From JANQRV01 sp964533785 (lineage in GTDB: Bacteria; Bacteroidota; Bacteroidia; Chitinophagales; Saprospiraceae), in the NCBI GenBank assembly GCA_964533785.1, contig CAZHNG010000069.1, positions 1 to 23,765 on the forward strand: a stretch of 23,765 bases of DNA, in the 5' to 3' direction. Under the pieces are notes generated by a model. That model did not search any database. It saw only the letters and a program-made list of their open reading frames with translations, and was not told where the DNA came from. The translations under genes and the position numbers were made by a program. Below, one piece after another: positions 7,575 to 15,619 of the stretch. The stretch's first letter is position 1; each line of letters starts with the position of its first letter.

Positions 7575-8396
7575 ATGAAAAGCTACTTTTTCATACTGGT
7601 TTTCGCATGTCTTTTCCTTACCGCTGTAGGGCAACGTACCATTAACCAATCCATACCTGTTACCAATATCAATCAACTGCATTGTAACTTCGAATATGCC
7701 AATGTCCAAATCAGTTCCTGGGACAATCCCTCTATCCAAATTTCAGGAACGGCCCTTATCAACGATGGCCTCAATGATGATGCTTTCAAGATCGAGCAAT
7801 CGAAAAACGGTACTGAAATTTCGCTCAGGACCTATATTGATAATAAGGATAAACTGCCCAAAACCGTTACGGTAGTAAAAGATGGACAGAAATATGTTTT
7901 CAGGAATAAAGACGGTAATAAAAAGGCGATCAGAAAGCAGATAAAAGAAACCATCGGAGACGAAGAGTACTCCATGTATTCAGAAGGTGTACAATCAGAA
8001 ATCATCCTCGAGGTCAAGGTCCCCAAAAATTTGCAGGTAGATATTCAGTCAACTTACGGGGACGTGATCCTTAACAATGTAACTACGCCATTAAAAGTTG
8101 AAAACACCTACGGTCATATTGAGGCCGTTTTTTCTGATCTGGCGAAGATCAAAGAAGTAAGCCTGAAGTCCACCTACGACTTTGTTGACATCACCGTCCC
8201 CGACGGAGAACCGCTTAAAGTCGACTTGGATTCTGACTACGGTAAAATATTCACCGACCTGGAACTCGACATAGACAGCCAGCGCAGTAAGACCAAAGAC
8301 TTTGCTTACCGCATTGTGGGAAGTGTCAAGAATGGAGGGCCTTTGATCAAGGCGAAGGCTACTTATAAGAACATTTATCTCCGAAAGGCGATGTAA
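7575..8396 (+). CDS. Exported beta-repeat (DUF4097/adhesin-like) protein, paralog 2
   Basis: A 273-residue exported protein starting at the ATG at 7575; an in-frame TTG two codons earlier is unlikely because the signal peptide MKSYFFILVFACLFLTAVGQ begins cleanly here. As in the preceding gene, the C-terminal half is a ladder of strands with Tyr-Gly/Thr-Tyr turns (QSTYGDVIL, ENTYGHIEAVF, KSTYDFVDITV, DSDYGKIFTDLEL), and the end KATYKNIYLRKAM matches the paralog's SVYKNIYLRKG. It has an extra charged segment (about 80-135, KKAIRKQIKETIGDEE) absent from paralog 1. Cellular place: periplasm or cell surface. The function is unknown; the link to the upstream sigma system is inferred from gene order. 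Confidence 0.8.
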   Translation: MKSYFFILVFACLFLTAVGQRTINQSIPVTNINQLHCNFEYANVQISSWDNPSIQISGTALINDGLNDDAFKIEQSKNGTEISLRTYIDNKDKLPKTVTVVKDGQKYVFRNKDGNKKAIRKQIKETIGDEEYSMYSEGVQSEIILEVKVPKNLQVDIQSTYGDVILNNVTTPLKVENTYGHIEAVFSDLAKIKEVSLKSTYDFVDITVPDGEPLKVDLDSDYGKIFTDLELDIDSQRSKTKDFAYRIVGSVKNGGPLIKAKATYKNIYLRKAM

Positions 8397-8423
8397 AGTA
8401 AAGCAGTTACTTTCGTTAAATTG

Positions 8424-8446
8424 CTATCTTTACCGTCCAAAGATAG
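8424..8446 (+). promoter_or_regulatory. 8-bp perfect stem-loop just before the lipoprotein start
   Basis: CTATCTTT (8424-8431) and AAAGATAG (8439-8446) form a perfect 8-bp inverted repeat around a 7-nt loop, ending four bases before the ATG at 8451. It could be an operator or a 5'-leader hairpin over the ribosome-binding region. TATCTTTA also resembles a -7 box but lacks the final G. Confidence 0.35.
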
Positions 8447-8450
8447 ATCT

Positions 8451-9734
8451 ATGGAGACCAGGTTTTTGTTTTTCGGCATTCTATTGTGTTTACAAACGAT
8501 ATTGGGAAGTTGTACCCTTAGCGATGAAGAAGAAGGCCCTGAACTAGCCGCTCCGAGAATTACGGTCACCCCAAGTGACCCCAATCCATTTCCCGGAGAC
8601 ACCGTAGTTTTTACCATCGAAGTAAAAGCTGAAGCTGGCCTTGCACTCGTCGGCTTTGAAAGTATTACCCTGAAGCAATACACAAATGAAGTTACAGAGG
8701 ATGTGCTGAGCCATACTATCGTTATCCCTGAAGGCGCAGGTGTTGGGATCAGGTCTTACAATTTCGTAGTGATCGACCTTCAAAGCAGACAAAAAAGAGG
8801 AGCTACCAATGTGATTCTGGATATCCAAAACCCCGATTTTAGAGGTAATCCGATAACTTTATCAAATTTTAATAATAGGTTTCCCGATCCTTTTGTGACG
8901 AGGTTGTTCACGGATACTGCCGGGGTAAGCAATGAGCCGACTTACATGGTCACAGAAAGAGTGCCTGACCCTGAAAACGATAATAACGTAAGTCTGAGTG
9001 TTCTACGCACAAACGCTAATGAAACAGCCTTTAACGGCCACGGCGCCATCCAGGTCATTTTAGTCAACCCAATAGCCCCAGAAGATGTGCAAGGCCTGAT
9101 CAACGGAGACCGGGTCTTACAAATGAATGTCTTGCTGCAGGAAAAACCCCGTTTGGTTGCTGCCCATAAGAGCCCAGCCGATCCAGAATCCACCAGAATG
9201 GAAGACGTTGATCTATCCTGGCGTTTTGATGACCATGCCGGTGAAAACTGGAATTTCGACCAGCAACAAAATGTCAAGAGCATCCCGATCCTGATCGAGC
9301 TTGGCAATAATACACTTTGGAACCACAATGGTACCGGCAATAACTCGGGCCGGTATTTTTACGTTCAGGGTTCTTTAACCGTAACGAATGAGTGGCAAAC
9401 CGTCACGTTCAGCCGCATGACCGGAATGGTGGAATTAAATGCCGATAATACCAGAAACTACGATAACCTTACTCCTCTGGCGAACATATCAACACAAACA
9501 GCCAGCCTGGAAGACAGCAGGATCAGTGATCAAGAGATAGATCGACTGGCCATTCAAATAAACCCCGTCATCACCGCATTTATCAATCCGGATGGTTGGT
9601 TGCAGTTTCCCGATGAAGCCAATGGCTTCGCGACCGATCAACCTTTTCAGGTGATCGATAACCACAACGATTACTACCTTGATAATATCCGGATCATCGA
9701 TGTTGACGATTATGATAAGAATCCTAACGAATAG
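8451..9734 (+). CDS. Lipoprotein of unknown function
   Basis: A 427-residue lipoprotein read from the ATG at 8451. A TTG start ten codons upstream is possible but would add charged residues before the signal peptide. METRFLFFGILLCLQTILGSC is a type II signal peptide with lipobox LGSC and lipidated C21. Acidic residues follow (TLSDEEEGPE), like the export tag of surface lipoproteins in Bacteroidota. Residues about 38-125 look like an Ig-type domain (FPGDTVVFTIEVKAEAGL); the remainder is beta-rich, acidic and asparagine-rich without a motif I recognise. It may bind carbohydrate or metal at the surface, but that is a guess. It follows the paired beta-repeat genes by 54 bp on the same strand and could belong to the same unit. 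Confidence 0.75.
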   Translation: METRFLFFGILLCLQTILGSCTLSDEEEGPELAAPRITVTPSDPNPFPGDTVVFTIEVKAEAGLALVGFESITLKQYTNEVTEDVLSHTIVIPEGAGVGIRSYNFVVIDLQSRQKRGATNVILDIQNPDFRGNPITLSNFNNRFPDPFVTRLFTDTAGVSNEPTYMVTERVPDPENDNNVSLSVLRTNANETAFNGHGAIQVILVNPIAPEDVQGLINGDRVLQMNVLLQEKPRLVAAHKSPADPESTRMEDVDLSWRFDDHAGENWNFDQQQNVKSIPILIELGNNTLWNHNGTGNNSGRYFYVQGSLTVTNEWQTVTFSRMTGMVELNADNTRNYDNLTPLANISTQTASLEDSRISDQEIDRLAIQINPVITAFINPDGWLQFPDEANGFATDQPFQVIDNHNDYYLDNIRIIDVDDYDKNPNE

Positions 9735-9744
9735 GGGGATATCC

Positions 9745-9824
9745 GAAAATTAAGGGGATCTGGGTTGATCATTTTTAAAGTAACCTGGCTTTTGTTTTTT
9801 ATTACTGTTTTTCCCTTAATTTTC
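9745..9824. repeat. 12-bp inverted repeat with long loop
   Basis: GAAAATTAAGGG (9745-9756) is repeated as its exact complement CCCTTAATTTTC (9813-9824), leaving a 56-nt loop. It begins 10 bases after the lipoprotein stop, so it may help end that transcript; there is no T-run directly after the second arm. Confidence 0.35.
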
Positions 9825-9852
9825 CGATGGGCGTTCGATTTATTAGACTTGT

Positions 9853-9888
9853 CTAGTGAACCACAAATTTGGCAGAGGTTACTTCTTT
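9853..9888 (-). pseudogene. Remnant of a T9SS-protein 3' end
   Basis: These 36 bases match, with 3 mismatches and an offset of exactly 180, the last 12 codons (stop included) of the subtilase gene (10033-10068). Read on the minus strand they encode KEVTSAKFVVH followed by a TAG stop, against KEVTSTKFVVQ in the intact gene. Upstream of the match (higher coordinates) the similarity ends abruptly at the palindrome. It is most simply the tail of a lost tandem paralog, or a small duplication of the gene end. Confidence 0.6.
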
Positions 9889-9938
9889 CAAAACAAAGCA
9901 GCGACGTTGCTCGGAGCAACGTCGCTGCTTTGTTTTGA
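9888..9938. repeat. Perfect 51-bp palindrome
   Basis: Two perfectly complementary 25-base arms (9888-9912 and 9914-9938) surround a single central base. Arms run from TCAAAACAAAGCAGCGAC inward to GTTGCTC. It lies between convergent genes, directly beside the gene-end remnant. The stem would be very stable as RNA on both strands, so it could serve as a bidirectional terminator, or it could be a mobile palindromic unit. Confidence 0.75.
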
Positions 9939-10032
9939 CGACAGCCTGCCCCGTACACGAAGGTCAGGAAGCCACGCGGCATACCGCCAAAACAATCTCC
10001 TGAAAACTACGACTTACTTAATTCCCGAGGCA

Positions 10033-11661
10033 CTACTGAACCACAAATTTGGTAGAGGTTACCTCTTTTCCTTTGTTGATCGTAAGATAATAAACACCAG
10101 GAGCCCAATCAGTTAGATTCTTACGGAATATTTTTTGCCCAAAAGGAAGTGGTTCCAGGGTAGATTGATCCATCAATTGTCCGAGTGCGTTAAAAATACG
10201 AACTGTGTATAGTTCAGCATCCGGTGTTTCATATTCAATTTCCAGTGTATTTCGGACGGGATTGGGAAAAACTTTGGTAATAGCTAATTGGCCCTGAGAA
10301 TTGACACATCTTTCCCCTAGTAGACTAAGGCTGTTGAATACATTCAAACGCCCGCCCGTCGCCGTCCTGCCCTGAAGATCCGCAACAGGCACTGTTCCGT
10401 TCAGGATCGCCTCTTTTACGGTTAGCGCCGTTTCTTCGGGAAAAGATAATGCGCCGCTGGCAAGCTCCGGGCAAGGAATAGCGTATAACAATGCAATGGC
10501 TCCGGTCAGGTGTGGTGCGGCGGCTGAGTTACCGTTAAAACTACCGTAGCGATTAAAGGGCTTAATGGTATAAGAATTATCGCCGGGAGAACCAAGGTCA
10601 ATAGATACCAGCCCGTATCCCGAATTGGATTGCTTTCTATCGCTTTCATTAAGATTTAAGGTAGTGATTAAAAAATCACTCGTACAAGTAGTAGGCATAT
10701 CGCCGACCATTTCTACATCGACATTATTATTCACGGTTGCTGCTCCGGTAAGTACGCCTACTTTTCCCAGTTCATCGTACATACTTCCCCAAATGGGTTG
10801 ATCTTCACAAAAAGTCAGCGATTGTCCAAACGAGGCATTCGTTGCTACCACGAATGCTCCTTCCCTGCCATTCGTTTCATTGTACAAATTCCGCTGTTCG
10901 ATGATGTAATCGTAAGCACTTACAATAGCACTCACCGTTATCGTTTTGAACAACATCAATTTAATGTTCCAGTTGACGCCACTGATCCCAATACCATTGT
11001 TACCGGCGGCCCCAATAATACCCGCTACCGAATGCCCGTGCGCACTGATGGAAAGATCACCTGTTCCTTTGTCATAGTCCCAACCGTAGACGTCGTCCAC
11101 GTAACCATTATTATCATTGTCAATATTATCTCCTGGTATTTCTTCAGTATTCATCCACAAGTTTTCGATGATGTCTTCGTGCTGTATATCGAATCCATCA
11201 TCCAAGACGGCCACAACAATTTCATCCCCGTTGGCTGTTGTTCCACCGGTGGTGATCTCCCAGGCAGAAGGGGCGTCCATTATTTCAAGGCCCCATTGCC
11301 TTGAATAATTGACATCATCGGGTTCTTTACGAAAAGAAACCGGGCTATCCCACTGTACCGCTTTGATCTCCGGCATCAGCTGGAGAAGTGAAAGTAATTC
11401 CGTTGATTTTTTGATTTTCAGATCAATCGCATAGATATTTAATCTGAAGCTTAACAATACATACTCTAGGATTTCTATATCATCGTAATTACTGAGCGTT
11501 GCACTTATTGTCTCAAGTTTGGCGCCCTGTTCTATTTGAACCAAAAGCCGTTGGTCGGCTTTTGCGTCAAAAGATTCTGGAGCCGTCCAAAAAGAGGGAA
11601 AAAACAACAAAAGTGAGATGACCAGTTGCCACATAATGCAGATATTCTTTAGACAAGTCAT
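10033..11661 (-). CDS. Subtilisin-like serine protease with T9SS sorting domain
   Basis: A 542-residue secreted S8-family peptidase. An N-terminal signal (about 1-27) is followed by an inhibitor-like propeptide (about 35-115) and the catalytic domain (about 120-455). The triad is visible: D154 in VAVLDDGFD, H208 in AHGHSVAG, S379 in NGNSAAAPH. The usual HGTHVAG is HGHSVAG here, with the catalytic His kept. An acidic insert DNIDNDNNGYVDD (178-190) may bind calcium. The C-terminal ~80 residues (VFPNPVRNTLEIEY ... GVYYLTINKGKEVTSTKFVVQ) are a type A T9SS sorting domain, so the enzyme should cross the outer membrane and be released or anchored at the surface. It is last in a minus-strand gene run; a 220-bp gap upstream suggests its own promoter. 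Confidence 0.93.
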   Translation of the reverse strand: MTCLKNICIMWQLVISLLLFFPSFWTAPESFDAKADQRLLVQIEQGAKLETISATLSNYDDIEILEYVLLSFRLNIYAIDLKIKKSTELLSLLQLMPEIKAVQWDSPVSFRKEPDDVNYSRQWGLEIMDAPSAWEITTGGTTANGDEIVVAVLDDGFDIQHEDIIENLWMNTEEIPGDNIDNDNNGYVDDVYGWDYDKGTGDLSISAHGHSVAGIIGAAGNNGIGISGVNWNIKLMLFKTITVSAIVSAYDYIIEQRNLYNETNGREGAFVVATNASFGQSLTFCEDQPIWGSMYDELGKVGVLTGAATVNNNVDVEMVGDMPTTCTSDFLITTLNLNESDRKQSNSGYGLVSIDLGSPGDNSYTIKPFNRYGSFNGNSAAAPHLTGAIALLYAIPCPELASGALSFPEETALTVKEAILNGTVPVADLQGRTATGGRLNVFNSLSLLGERCVNSQGQLAITKVFPNPVRNTLEIEYETPDAELYTVRIFNALGQLMDQSTLEPLPFGQKIFRKNLTDWAPGVYYLTINKGKEVTSTKFVVQ

Positions 11662-11881
11662 TTAAATACTGAAATTACGAAATATGTCCCTTTCTATCAC
11701 AGAAAGCAAAGGAATTGTAAAAAGATTGACGATGAAATTGGAACTTCATGAAATTATGATCCGTGTTTTCACGTCCGAAGATCATTCTTAAGTGACCTTT
11801 TTGCTTTCTTGGATCTTGTGTTATCTATTTACGGATGAGGATAGCCGCGGTACACCTTATCTAACTTGTTACTCCAAGAAC

Positions 11882-12772
11882 TCATTTACTTACCTGCCAG
11901 TACAACCGTTTTTCACTGCCAAAGCTGGCAAAAAATTGGGCAACAGATGGTATAGAGGAACCTTCAAAATCTAGAACCCTAATACCTTGCCCGGCATACG
12001 TTTCAATAACATGGTCCAGCAAACAATGCATGGAGTTCTTTTCGTAGCCTAAACTGGTTGAAGCACCAAACAGATTGAAGATACTATCTTGGTAAATGAG
12101 GAAAAAACCCGTTGCTCCTACCTGACCTGATTCAGGATATGCAGTCCAGATTTCCCCGTAACCATTTACCAGGGCATAATTCATCAGTCGATGTATTTTT
12201 TTGTAATGGCGGCTTTTAAGATCAACTTTTTGACCGAGCATTTGCCGGTAGATAGTGATGAGCTGAACAGGAGAAGTAACATTTTTTTTCAATTCATGCA
12301 GGGGGCGGGCACGCCGAATACGCTTGCGCAGGCTTTTACTATAATTTTGCCGGATTTGCTCATAATTATTGCTAAGGTCCAATACGTAATTCATTCGCTC
12401 TTTAATGAAAAAACCGGTGCTAATGCCGTCGATCGCTGTACCTTCGTGTAGATTAAGCTGAAAATGAGCCGGAATAGCGCTCAAAAATGTGGCAATAGCA
12501 TTCTGTGGCACCGGCTTCCCGGCAAAAAGACCAAGTTGCTGATTGAAAAGCGGTTGCAAATATTGTTTAGGGCCAAAAAGATGATATTTTCTTTTGAACG
12601 GCAAAGGAAAGACCAGGTCGTAATCACCAGCCACCAAAGCATCCCATTTAGTATCGGTAACAATATCTAGATACCAACTTTGCGCGTACGGCAGTTTGGT
12701 TGAGGCCTTAGCAATAGTCTCATCCCATTTTAAGATATCAATTGATTGGTGTGGTAGATATAAAATATTCAT
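11882..12772 (-). CDS. GNAT/FemAB-like acyltransferase
   Basis: A 296-residue cytosolic protein, read from the ATG at 12772; a TTG three codons upstream is in frame but less likely. The layout is that of the double-GNAT proteins (FemAB / CelD-like 'Acetyltransf_6'): an N-terminal part with the substrate-approach strand (SWYLDIVTDTKWDALV), a basic linker SKSLRKRIRRA (about 145-155), and a C-terminal GNAT fold (GATGFFLIYQDSIFNLFGAS, then YEKNSMHCLLDHVIETYAG). Such proteins transfer aminoacyl or acyl groups onto cell-wall, polysaccharide or small-molecule acceptors; the acceptor is unknown here. It lies 102 bp downstream of the O-methyltransferase on the same strand. Confidence 0.72.
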   Translation of the reverse strand: MNILYLPHQSIDILKWDETIAKASTKLPYAQSWYLDIVTDTKWDALVAGDYDLVFPLPFKRKYHLFGPKQYLQPLFNQQLGLFAGKPVPQNAIATFLSAIPAHFQLNLHEGTAIDGISTGFFIKERMNYVLDLSNNYEQIRQNYSKSLRKRIRRARPLHELKKNVTSPVQLITIYRQMLGQKVDLKSRHYKKIHRLMNYALVNGYGEIWTAYPESGQVGATGFFLIYQDSIFNLFGASTSLGYEKNSMHCLLDHVIETYAGQGIRVLDFEGSSIPSVAQFFASFGSEKRLYWQVSK

Positions 12773-12874
12773 CAATAGCAAGGTAAAGAATAAGAAGCAA
12801 AGTTTGGAATTGCTCTTAGTACCTAATTAATTTAGATTGCAACTCCATCTGGTATCTAAAACACCCTGTCTTTC

Positions 12875-13507
12875 TTACTTCTTCCGCACCACCATAATCC
12901 CATCCCGTATAGGCAGTATGGTATTTTCCACGCGTTCATCCTCGTGAACCTTCCGGTTAAAAGCCTGCAAATTATTGGTATCCGTATCTGAAGAGGCCCT
13001 TAATACTTTTCCACTCCACAACACATTGTCAGCCAGCAAAATACCCCCGGATCTCAATTTGTCGATCACTGCATCGTAATAAAAACAATAATCCGCTTTT
13101 CCGGCATCAATAAAAACTATGTCGAAAGGCCCTTGCAGATTCAGGACTACCTGTTTCGCATCCCCAATGTGTAATTGAATTTTATCCTCCAAACCAGCAC
13201 GGGCAATGTATTTTCGAATGAGGTATTCCAGCTCCGGATTAGCTTCAACGGTATGAAGTACTCCATTCTTTTGTAATCCTTTCGCTAGACACAATGCCGA
13301 ATACCCCGTAAAAGTACCAATTTCCAGGATGCACGTTGGCTGCATGATTTGACTGATGAGGGATAGAAAATGACCTTGCAAATGACCGGACATCATCTGT
13401 GGAGCCAGCGTCTTTAAATGGGTCTCTCTCTCCAGGTCGTTCAATATTTCCGGCTGGGGTGTCGTATGGGCTTCACAATACTCATGAAGTTCATCAAAAA
13501 AGGGCAT
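12875..13507 (-). CDS. Class I SAM-dependent O-methyltransferase (CCoAOMT-like)
   Basis: A 210-residue cytosolic methyltransferase of the caffeoyl-CoA/catechol O-methyltransferase type. The SAM-binding motif I is LEIGTFTGYS (61-70), the acidic ribose contact is VEAN (87-90), and the metal-binding stretch is FIDAGKADY (132-140, D134, K137) with D160-N161 in ADNVLWSGKV. The length and motif spacing match the bacterial family exactly, so a Mg-dependent methylation of a catechol-type hydroxyl is expected; the natural substrate is not known. The ATG at 13507 gives the usual short N-terminal helix. It lies between the sterol-desaturase-like gene (91 bp) and the GNAT gene on the same strand. Confidence 0.92.
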   Translation of the reverse strand: MPFFDELHEYCEAHTTPQPEILNDLERETHLKTLAPQMMSGHLQGHFLSLISQIMQPTCILEIGTFTGYSALCLAKGLQKNGVLHTVEANPELEYLIRKYIARAGLEDKIQLHIGDAKQVVLNLQGPFDIVFIDAGKADYCFYYDAVIDKLRSGGILLADNVLWSGKVLRASSDTDTNNLQAFNRKVHEDERVENTILPIRDGIMVVRKK

Positions 13508-13560
13508 GAATAATTGACAGTTTTATGGAGAATTTGTGGTATTTAAAAATCGGGAACACC

Positions 13561-13581
13561 AGCACTATTTCAATTAGTGCT
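13561..13581 (-). terminator. Short hairpin after the desaturase gene
   Basis: AGCACTA and TAGTGCT form a perfect 7-bp stem with a 7-nt loop, 18 bases beyond the desaturase stop on the minus strand. No proper T-run follows until ATTTTT about 20 bases on, so it may only attenuate read-through into the methyltransferase. Confidence 0.3.
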
Positions 13582-13598
13582 TTCCCCTTTCTCAGTAC

Positions 13599-14534
13599 CT
13601 ATTTTTCACTTTCATACAATTCATCCTGCATTCTCTTTTTTTCGATCATGATCTTTTCAGGATCACCAAAGGCAAGAAAGAATTTTCGTTTAAAGCCTTT
13701 TGCCTGAATAACATCCCGAGCTATATCTATCACCTCATGGAAGGTAATGTAGAAGGGGTTGACCTTATGTTTCTCTTCGATATTCGTTGTTAAGCCATAA
13801 ATAACTTGTTCTTCTTCTTTTTGGTAAGTGCCGAAAAGCCGGTCCCATAAAATAAAAATAGCACCGTAGTTTTTGTTGATGTATTTTTCCTGTGAACCAT
13901 GGTGTACGCGATGATTAGAAGGAGTTGCAAAAGTAAATTCAATAACCGGATGCAGCTTCCGGATATATTCTGTATGCACAAAGAACTGGAACAGGATAGA
14001 AATCTGATTCGCAAAAAAGAAAATAATTGGGTGAAATCCCAACAAAACCACCGGCAGGAAAAAGATGATCTTTATATGCTGTATCCAACTCAATCGGAAA
14101 GTAACGGAGAGGTTATAAGTTTCACTGGAATGATGGGGAATATGCGTCGCCCACCAAAAACGTTGTTCGTGGGAAATCCTGTGGGCCCAGTATGAACATA
14201 GATCGAAGATTACTATACAGGGAGCCAGGGTCCACCATACTAGTTCCATTCTCCACGGAATTAAATTATACGCCAAAATCACCAAGTAAAACAGGAACGC
14301 TTTAACCAATGCGGCTGAAAGCAAATAGCCAACCCCTGTAGCCACGGACCCTATGGTCTCATTTCGCCGGTACAAATGCCGTCCTTCGTAATAGGAGATC
14401 ACAATCTCAAGCAGCGTAAAAAACAGCATAAAAGGTACAGCCCATAAAATTAAATTAGGAGCGTCCTTTTGAATCTCATAGAGCATCTCTAAAGATATTT
14501 TCTCAGCTCCGAATAAGTCGTGAAACATTTCCAT
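13599..14534 (-). CDS. Sterol desaturase/fatty acid hydroxylase family protein
   Basis: An integral-membrane di-iron oxygenase of 311 residues. The histidine boxes are HRISH (118-122), HIPHH (131-135), and HRVHH (208-212), with H187 also conserved, giving the eight or so ligands expected. Transmembrane helices lie at about 28-48, 63-92, 98-115 and 155-185. The family hydroxylates or desaturates lipids such as sterols, carotenoids, or alkylglycerols. In a bacterium without visible sterol genes nearby, a lipid or carotenoid substrate is more likely, but it cannot be read. It sits between the TSUP permease (90 bp) and the O-methyltransferase on the same strand. Confidence 0.9.
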   Translation of the reverse strand: MEMFHDLFGAEKISLEMLYEIQKDAPNLILWAVPFMLFFTLLEIVISYYEGRHLYRRNETIGSVATGVGYLLSAALVKAFLFYLVILAYNLIPWRMELVWWTLAPCIVIFDLCSYWAHRISHEQRFWWATHIPHHSSETYNLSVTFRLSWIQHIKIIFFLPVVLLGFHPIIFFFANQISILFQFFVHTEYIRKLHPVIEFTFATPSNHRVHHGSQEKYINKNYGAIFILWDRLFGTYQKEEEQVIYGLTTNIEEKHKVNPFYITFHEVIDIARDVIQAKGFKRKFFLAFGDPEKIMIEKKRMQDELYESEK

Positions 14535-14624
14535 AGATGTGATTAATTTGACAATAATAATTGACGTCTTTCTAGCCAGGCAAAGTTAAGAAAAATTGAA
14601 GGCAGGTATATTCCGGCATCCTAT

Positions 14625-15383
14625 TTAAAATACATTAAATAACTTTAAAATGGCAATAACGACAACCACCACTAACAAACGGTGAGCCCAAAGGTTAGCA
14701 CCTTTATATTTCGAGGCATAGACGGCAGTGGCATAACCACCGGCCGTTTGTCCTACTGCCATCAGGAGACCTATCTTCCAATTGATCATACCGGACCAAT
14801 GAAAGACTACGACGGCAAATATGGTATATAGTGCTACTACCAGGCTTTTCACTACGTTGCTATCGATTAAACTAAACCGGGCAAACAATACCATAATAGC
14901 TAAAAAAAATATCCCCATCCCCATTTGGATAAAACCACCGTAAAATCCTAATGCGAGAAACAAGGGTACACTGATCAATAATGGGATTTTTCGGGTTAGA
15001 TCGGTTTCGATCAACCACCGCTTGGGATTCACCAAGACAACGAACAACATCAAGATCATCAGGTAACGAAAAACCTGTTTGAACTGTTCGTTGCTAACTT
15101 GAGTAGCAACTATGATCCCCGCAATAGCACCAATAGCAGTAAAAAGAACAAATACCCAACTACGACTCAAATCAACCCGGCCATTGCGATAAAAAGCAAA
15201 GGTACTAGCCATAGATTGAGCCACTACCCCAATTCTGTTAGTCCCGTTAGCCATATTGGGCGTTAAGCCGATCAGCTCAGTAAGTATGGTTAACGTTATG
15301 GCTGATCCATTACCCGCCAGGGTGTTCACCGCTCCGGCAAAAGCACTGCCAATGATAGCAATAACGTAGATGTAATAATCCAT
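14625..15383 (-). CDS. TSUP (TauE/SafE) family membrane permease
   Basis: A 252-residue inner-membrane protein with about eight hydrophobic segments. The family signature GFYGGFIQMGMG at 146-157 and its N-terminal counterpart (AGAVNTLAGNGSAIT, 16-30) mark the two internal repeats of the TSUP fold. Members export or import sulfite, sulfoacetate, or other organosulfur and carboxylate anions. The substrate is not shown by neighbours: there are no sulfur genes here. It is the first gene of a same-strand run of five; the 236-bp gap upstream also holds the divergent M4 peptidase promoter. Confidence 0.9.
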   Translation of the reverse strand: MDYYIYVIAIIGSAFAGAVNTLAGNGSAITLTILTELIGLTPNMANGTNRIGVVAQSMASTFAFYRNGRVDLSRSWVFVLFTAIGAIAGIIVATQVSNEQFKQVFRYLMILMLFVVLVNPKRWLIETDLTRKIPLLISVPLFLALGFYGGFIQMGMGIFFLAIMVLFARFSLIDSNVVKSLVVALYTIFAVVVFHWSGMINWKIGLLMAVGQTAGGYATAVYASKYKGANLWAHRLLVVVVVIAILKLFNVF

Positions 15384-15430
15384 TTCTTTTAATCAAAATG
15401 CCTGTTCGACGACCTAAATTATAATCCTTC

Positions 15431-15465
15431 TTGATAATGCAATAATGAATAAAATTATAGGTTTG
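15431..15465 (+). promoter_or_regulatory. Candidate promoter for the M4 peptidase
   Basis: TAGGTTTG (15458-15465) fits the Bacteroidota -7 consensus TAnnTTTG. A TTG at 15431-15433 is 24 nt upstream, slightly more than the usual spacing. The start would lie about 150 nt before the protease gene. Confidence 0.4.
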
Positions 15466-15560
15466 TATATATTCACCCCTTTAATGAGTAGACGCTAGAT
15501 TTCAGATGCCTGACACCAAACTTTTCAGCTATCTGCAGAAAACCCACAAAAGACTGAAAA

Positions 15561-15578
15561 TGAAACACTAATGTTTCA
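15561..15578 (+). other. Leader hairpin
   Basis: TGAAACA and TGTTTCA form a perfect 7-bp stem with the 4-nt loop CTAA, 42 bases before the protease start codon. It may be a small leader structure; no partner sequence shows a riboswitch. Confidence 0.25.
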
Positions 15579-15619
15579 CGAACATAATTCCATCTACATT
15601 ACCAAAATATATTTCTTAT

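Noticed and set aside
9710..9982. 90-codon minus-strand frame containing NKAATLLRATSLLCF
   Set aside because: It is produced by reading through the 51-bp palindrome and overlaps the lipoprotein 3' end; composition is not protein-like.
9856..10116. 86-codon plus-strand frame with NHKFGRGY twice
   Set aside because: The repeated words are the antisense reading of the duplicated T9SS gene end, and the palindrome supplies the middle.
12773..12781. TTG start three codons upstream for the GNAT-like gene
   Set aside because: An ATG follows at 12772 and the extra residues add nothing conserved.
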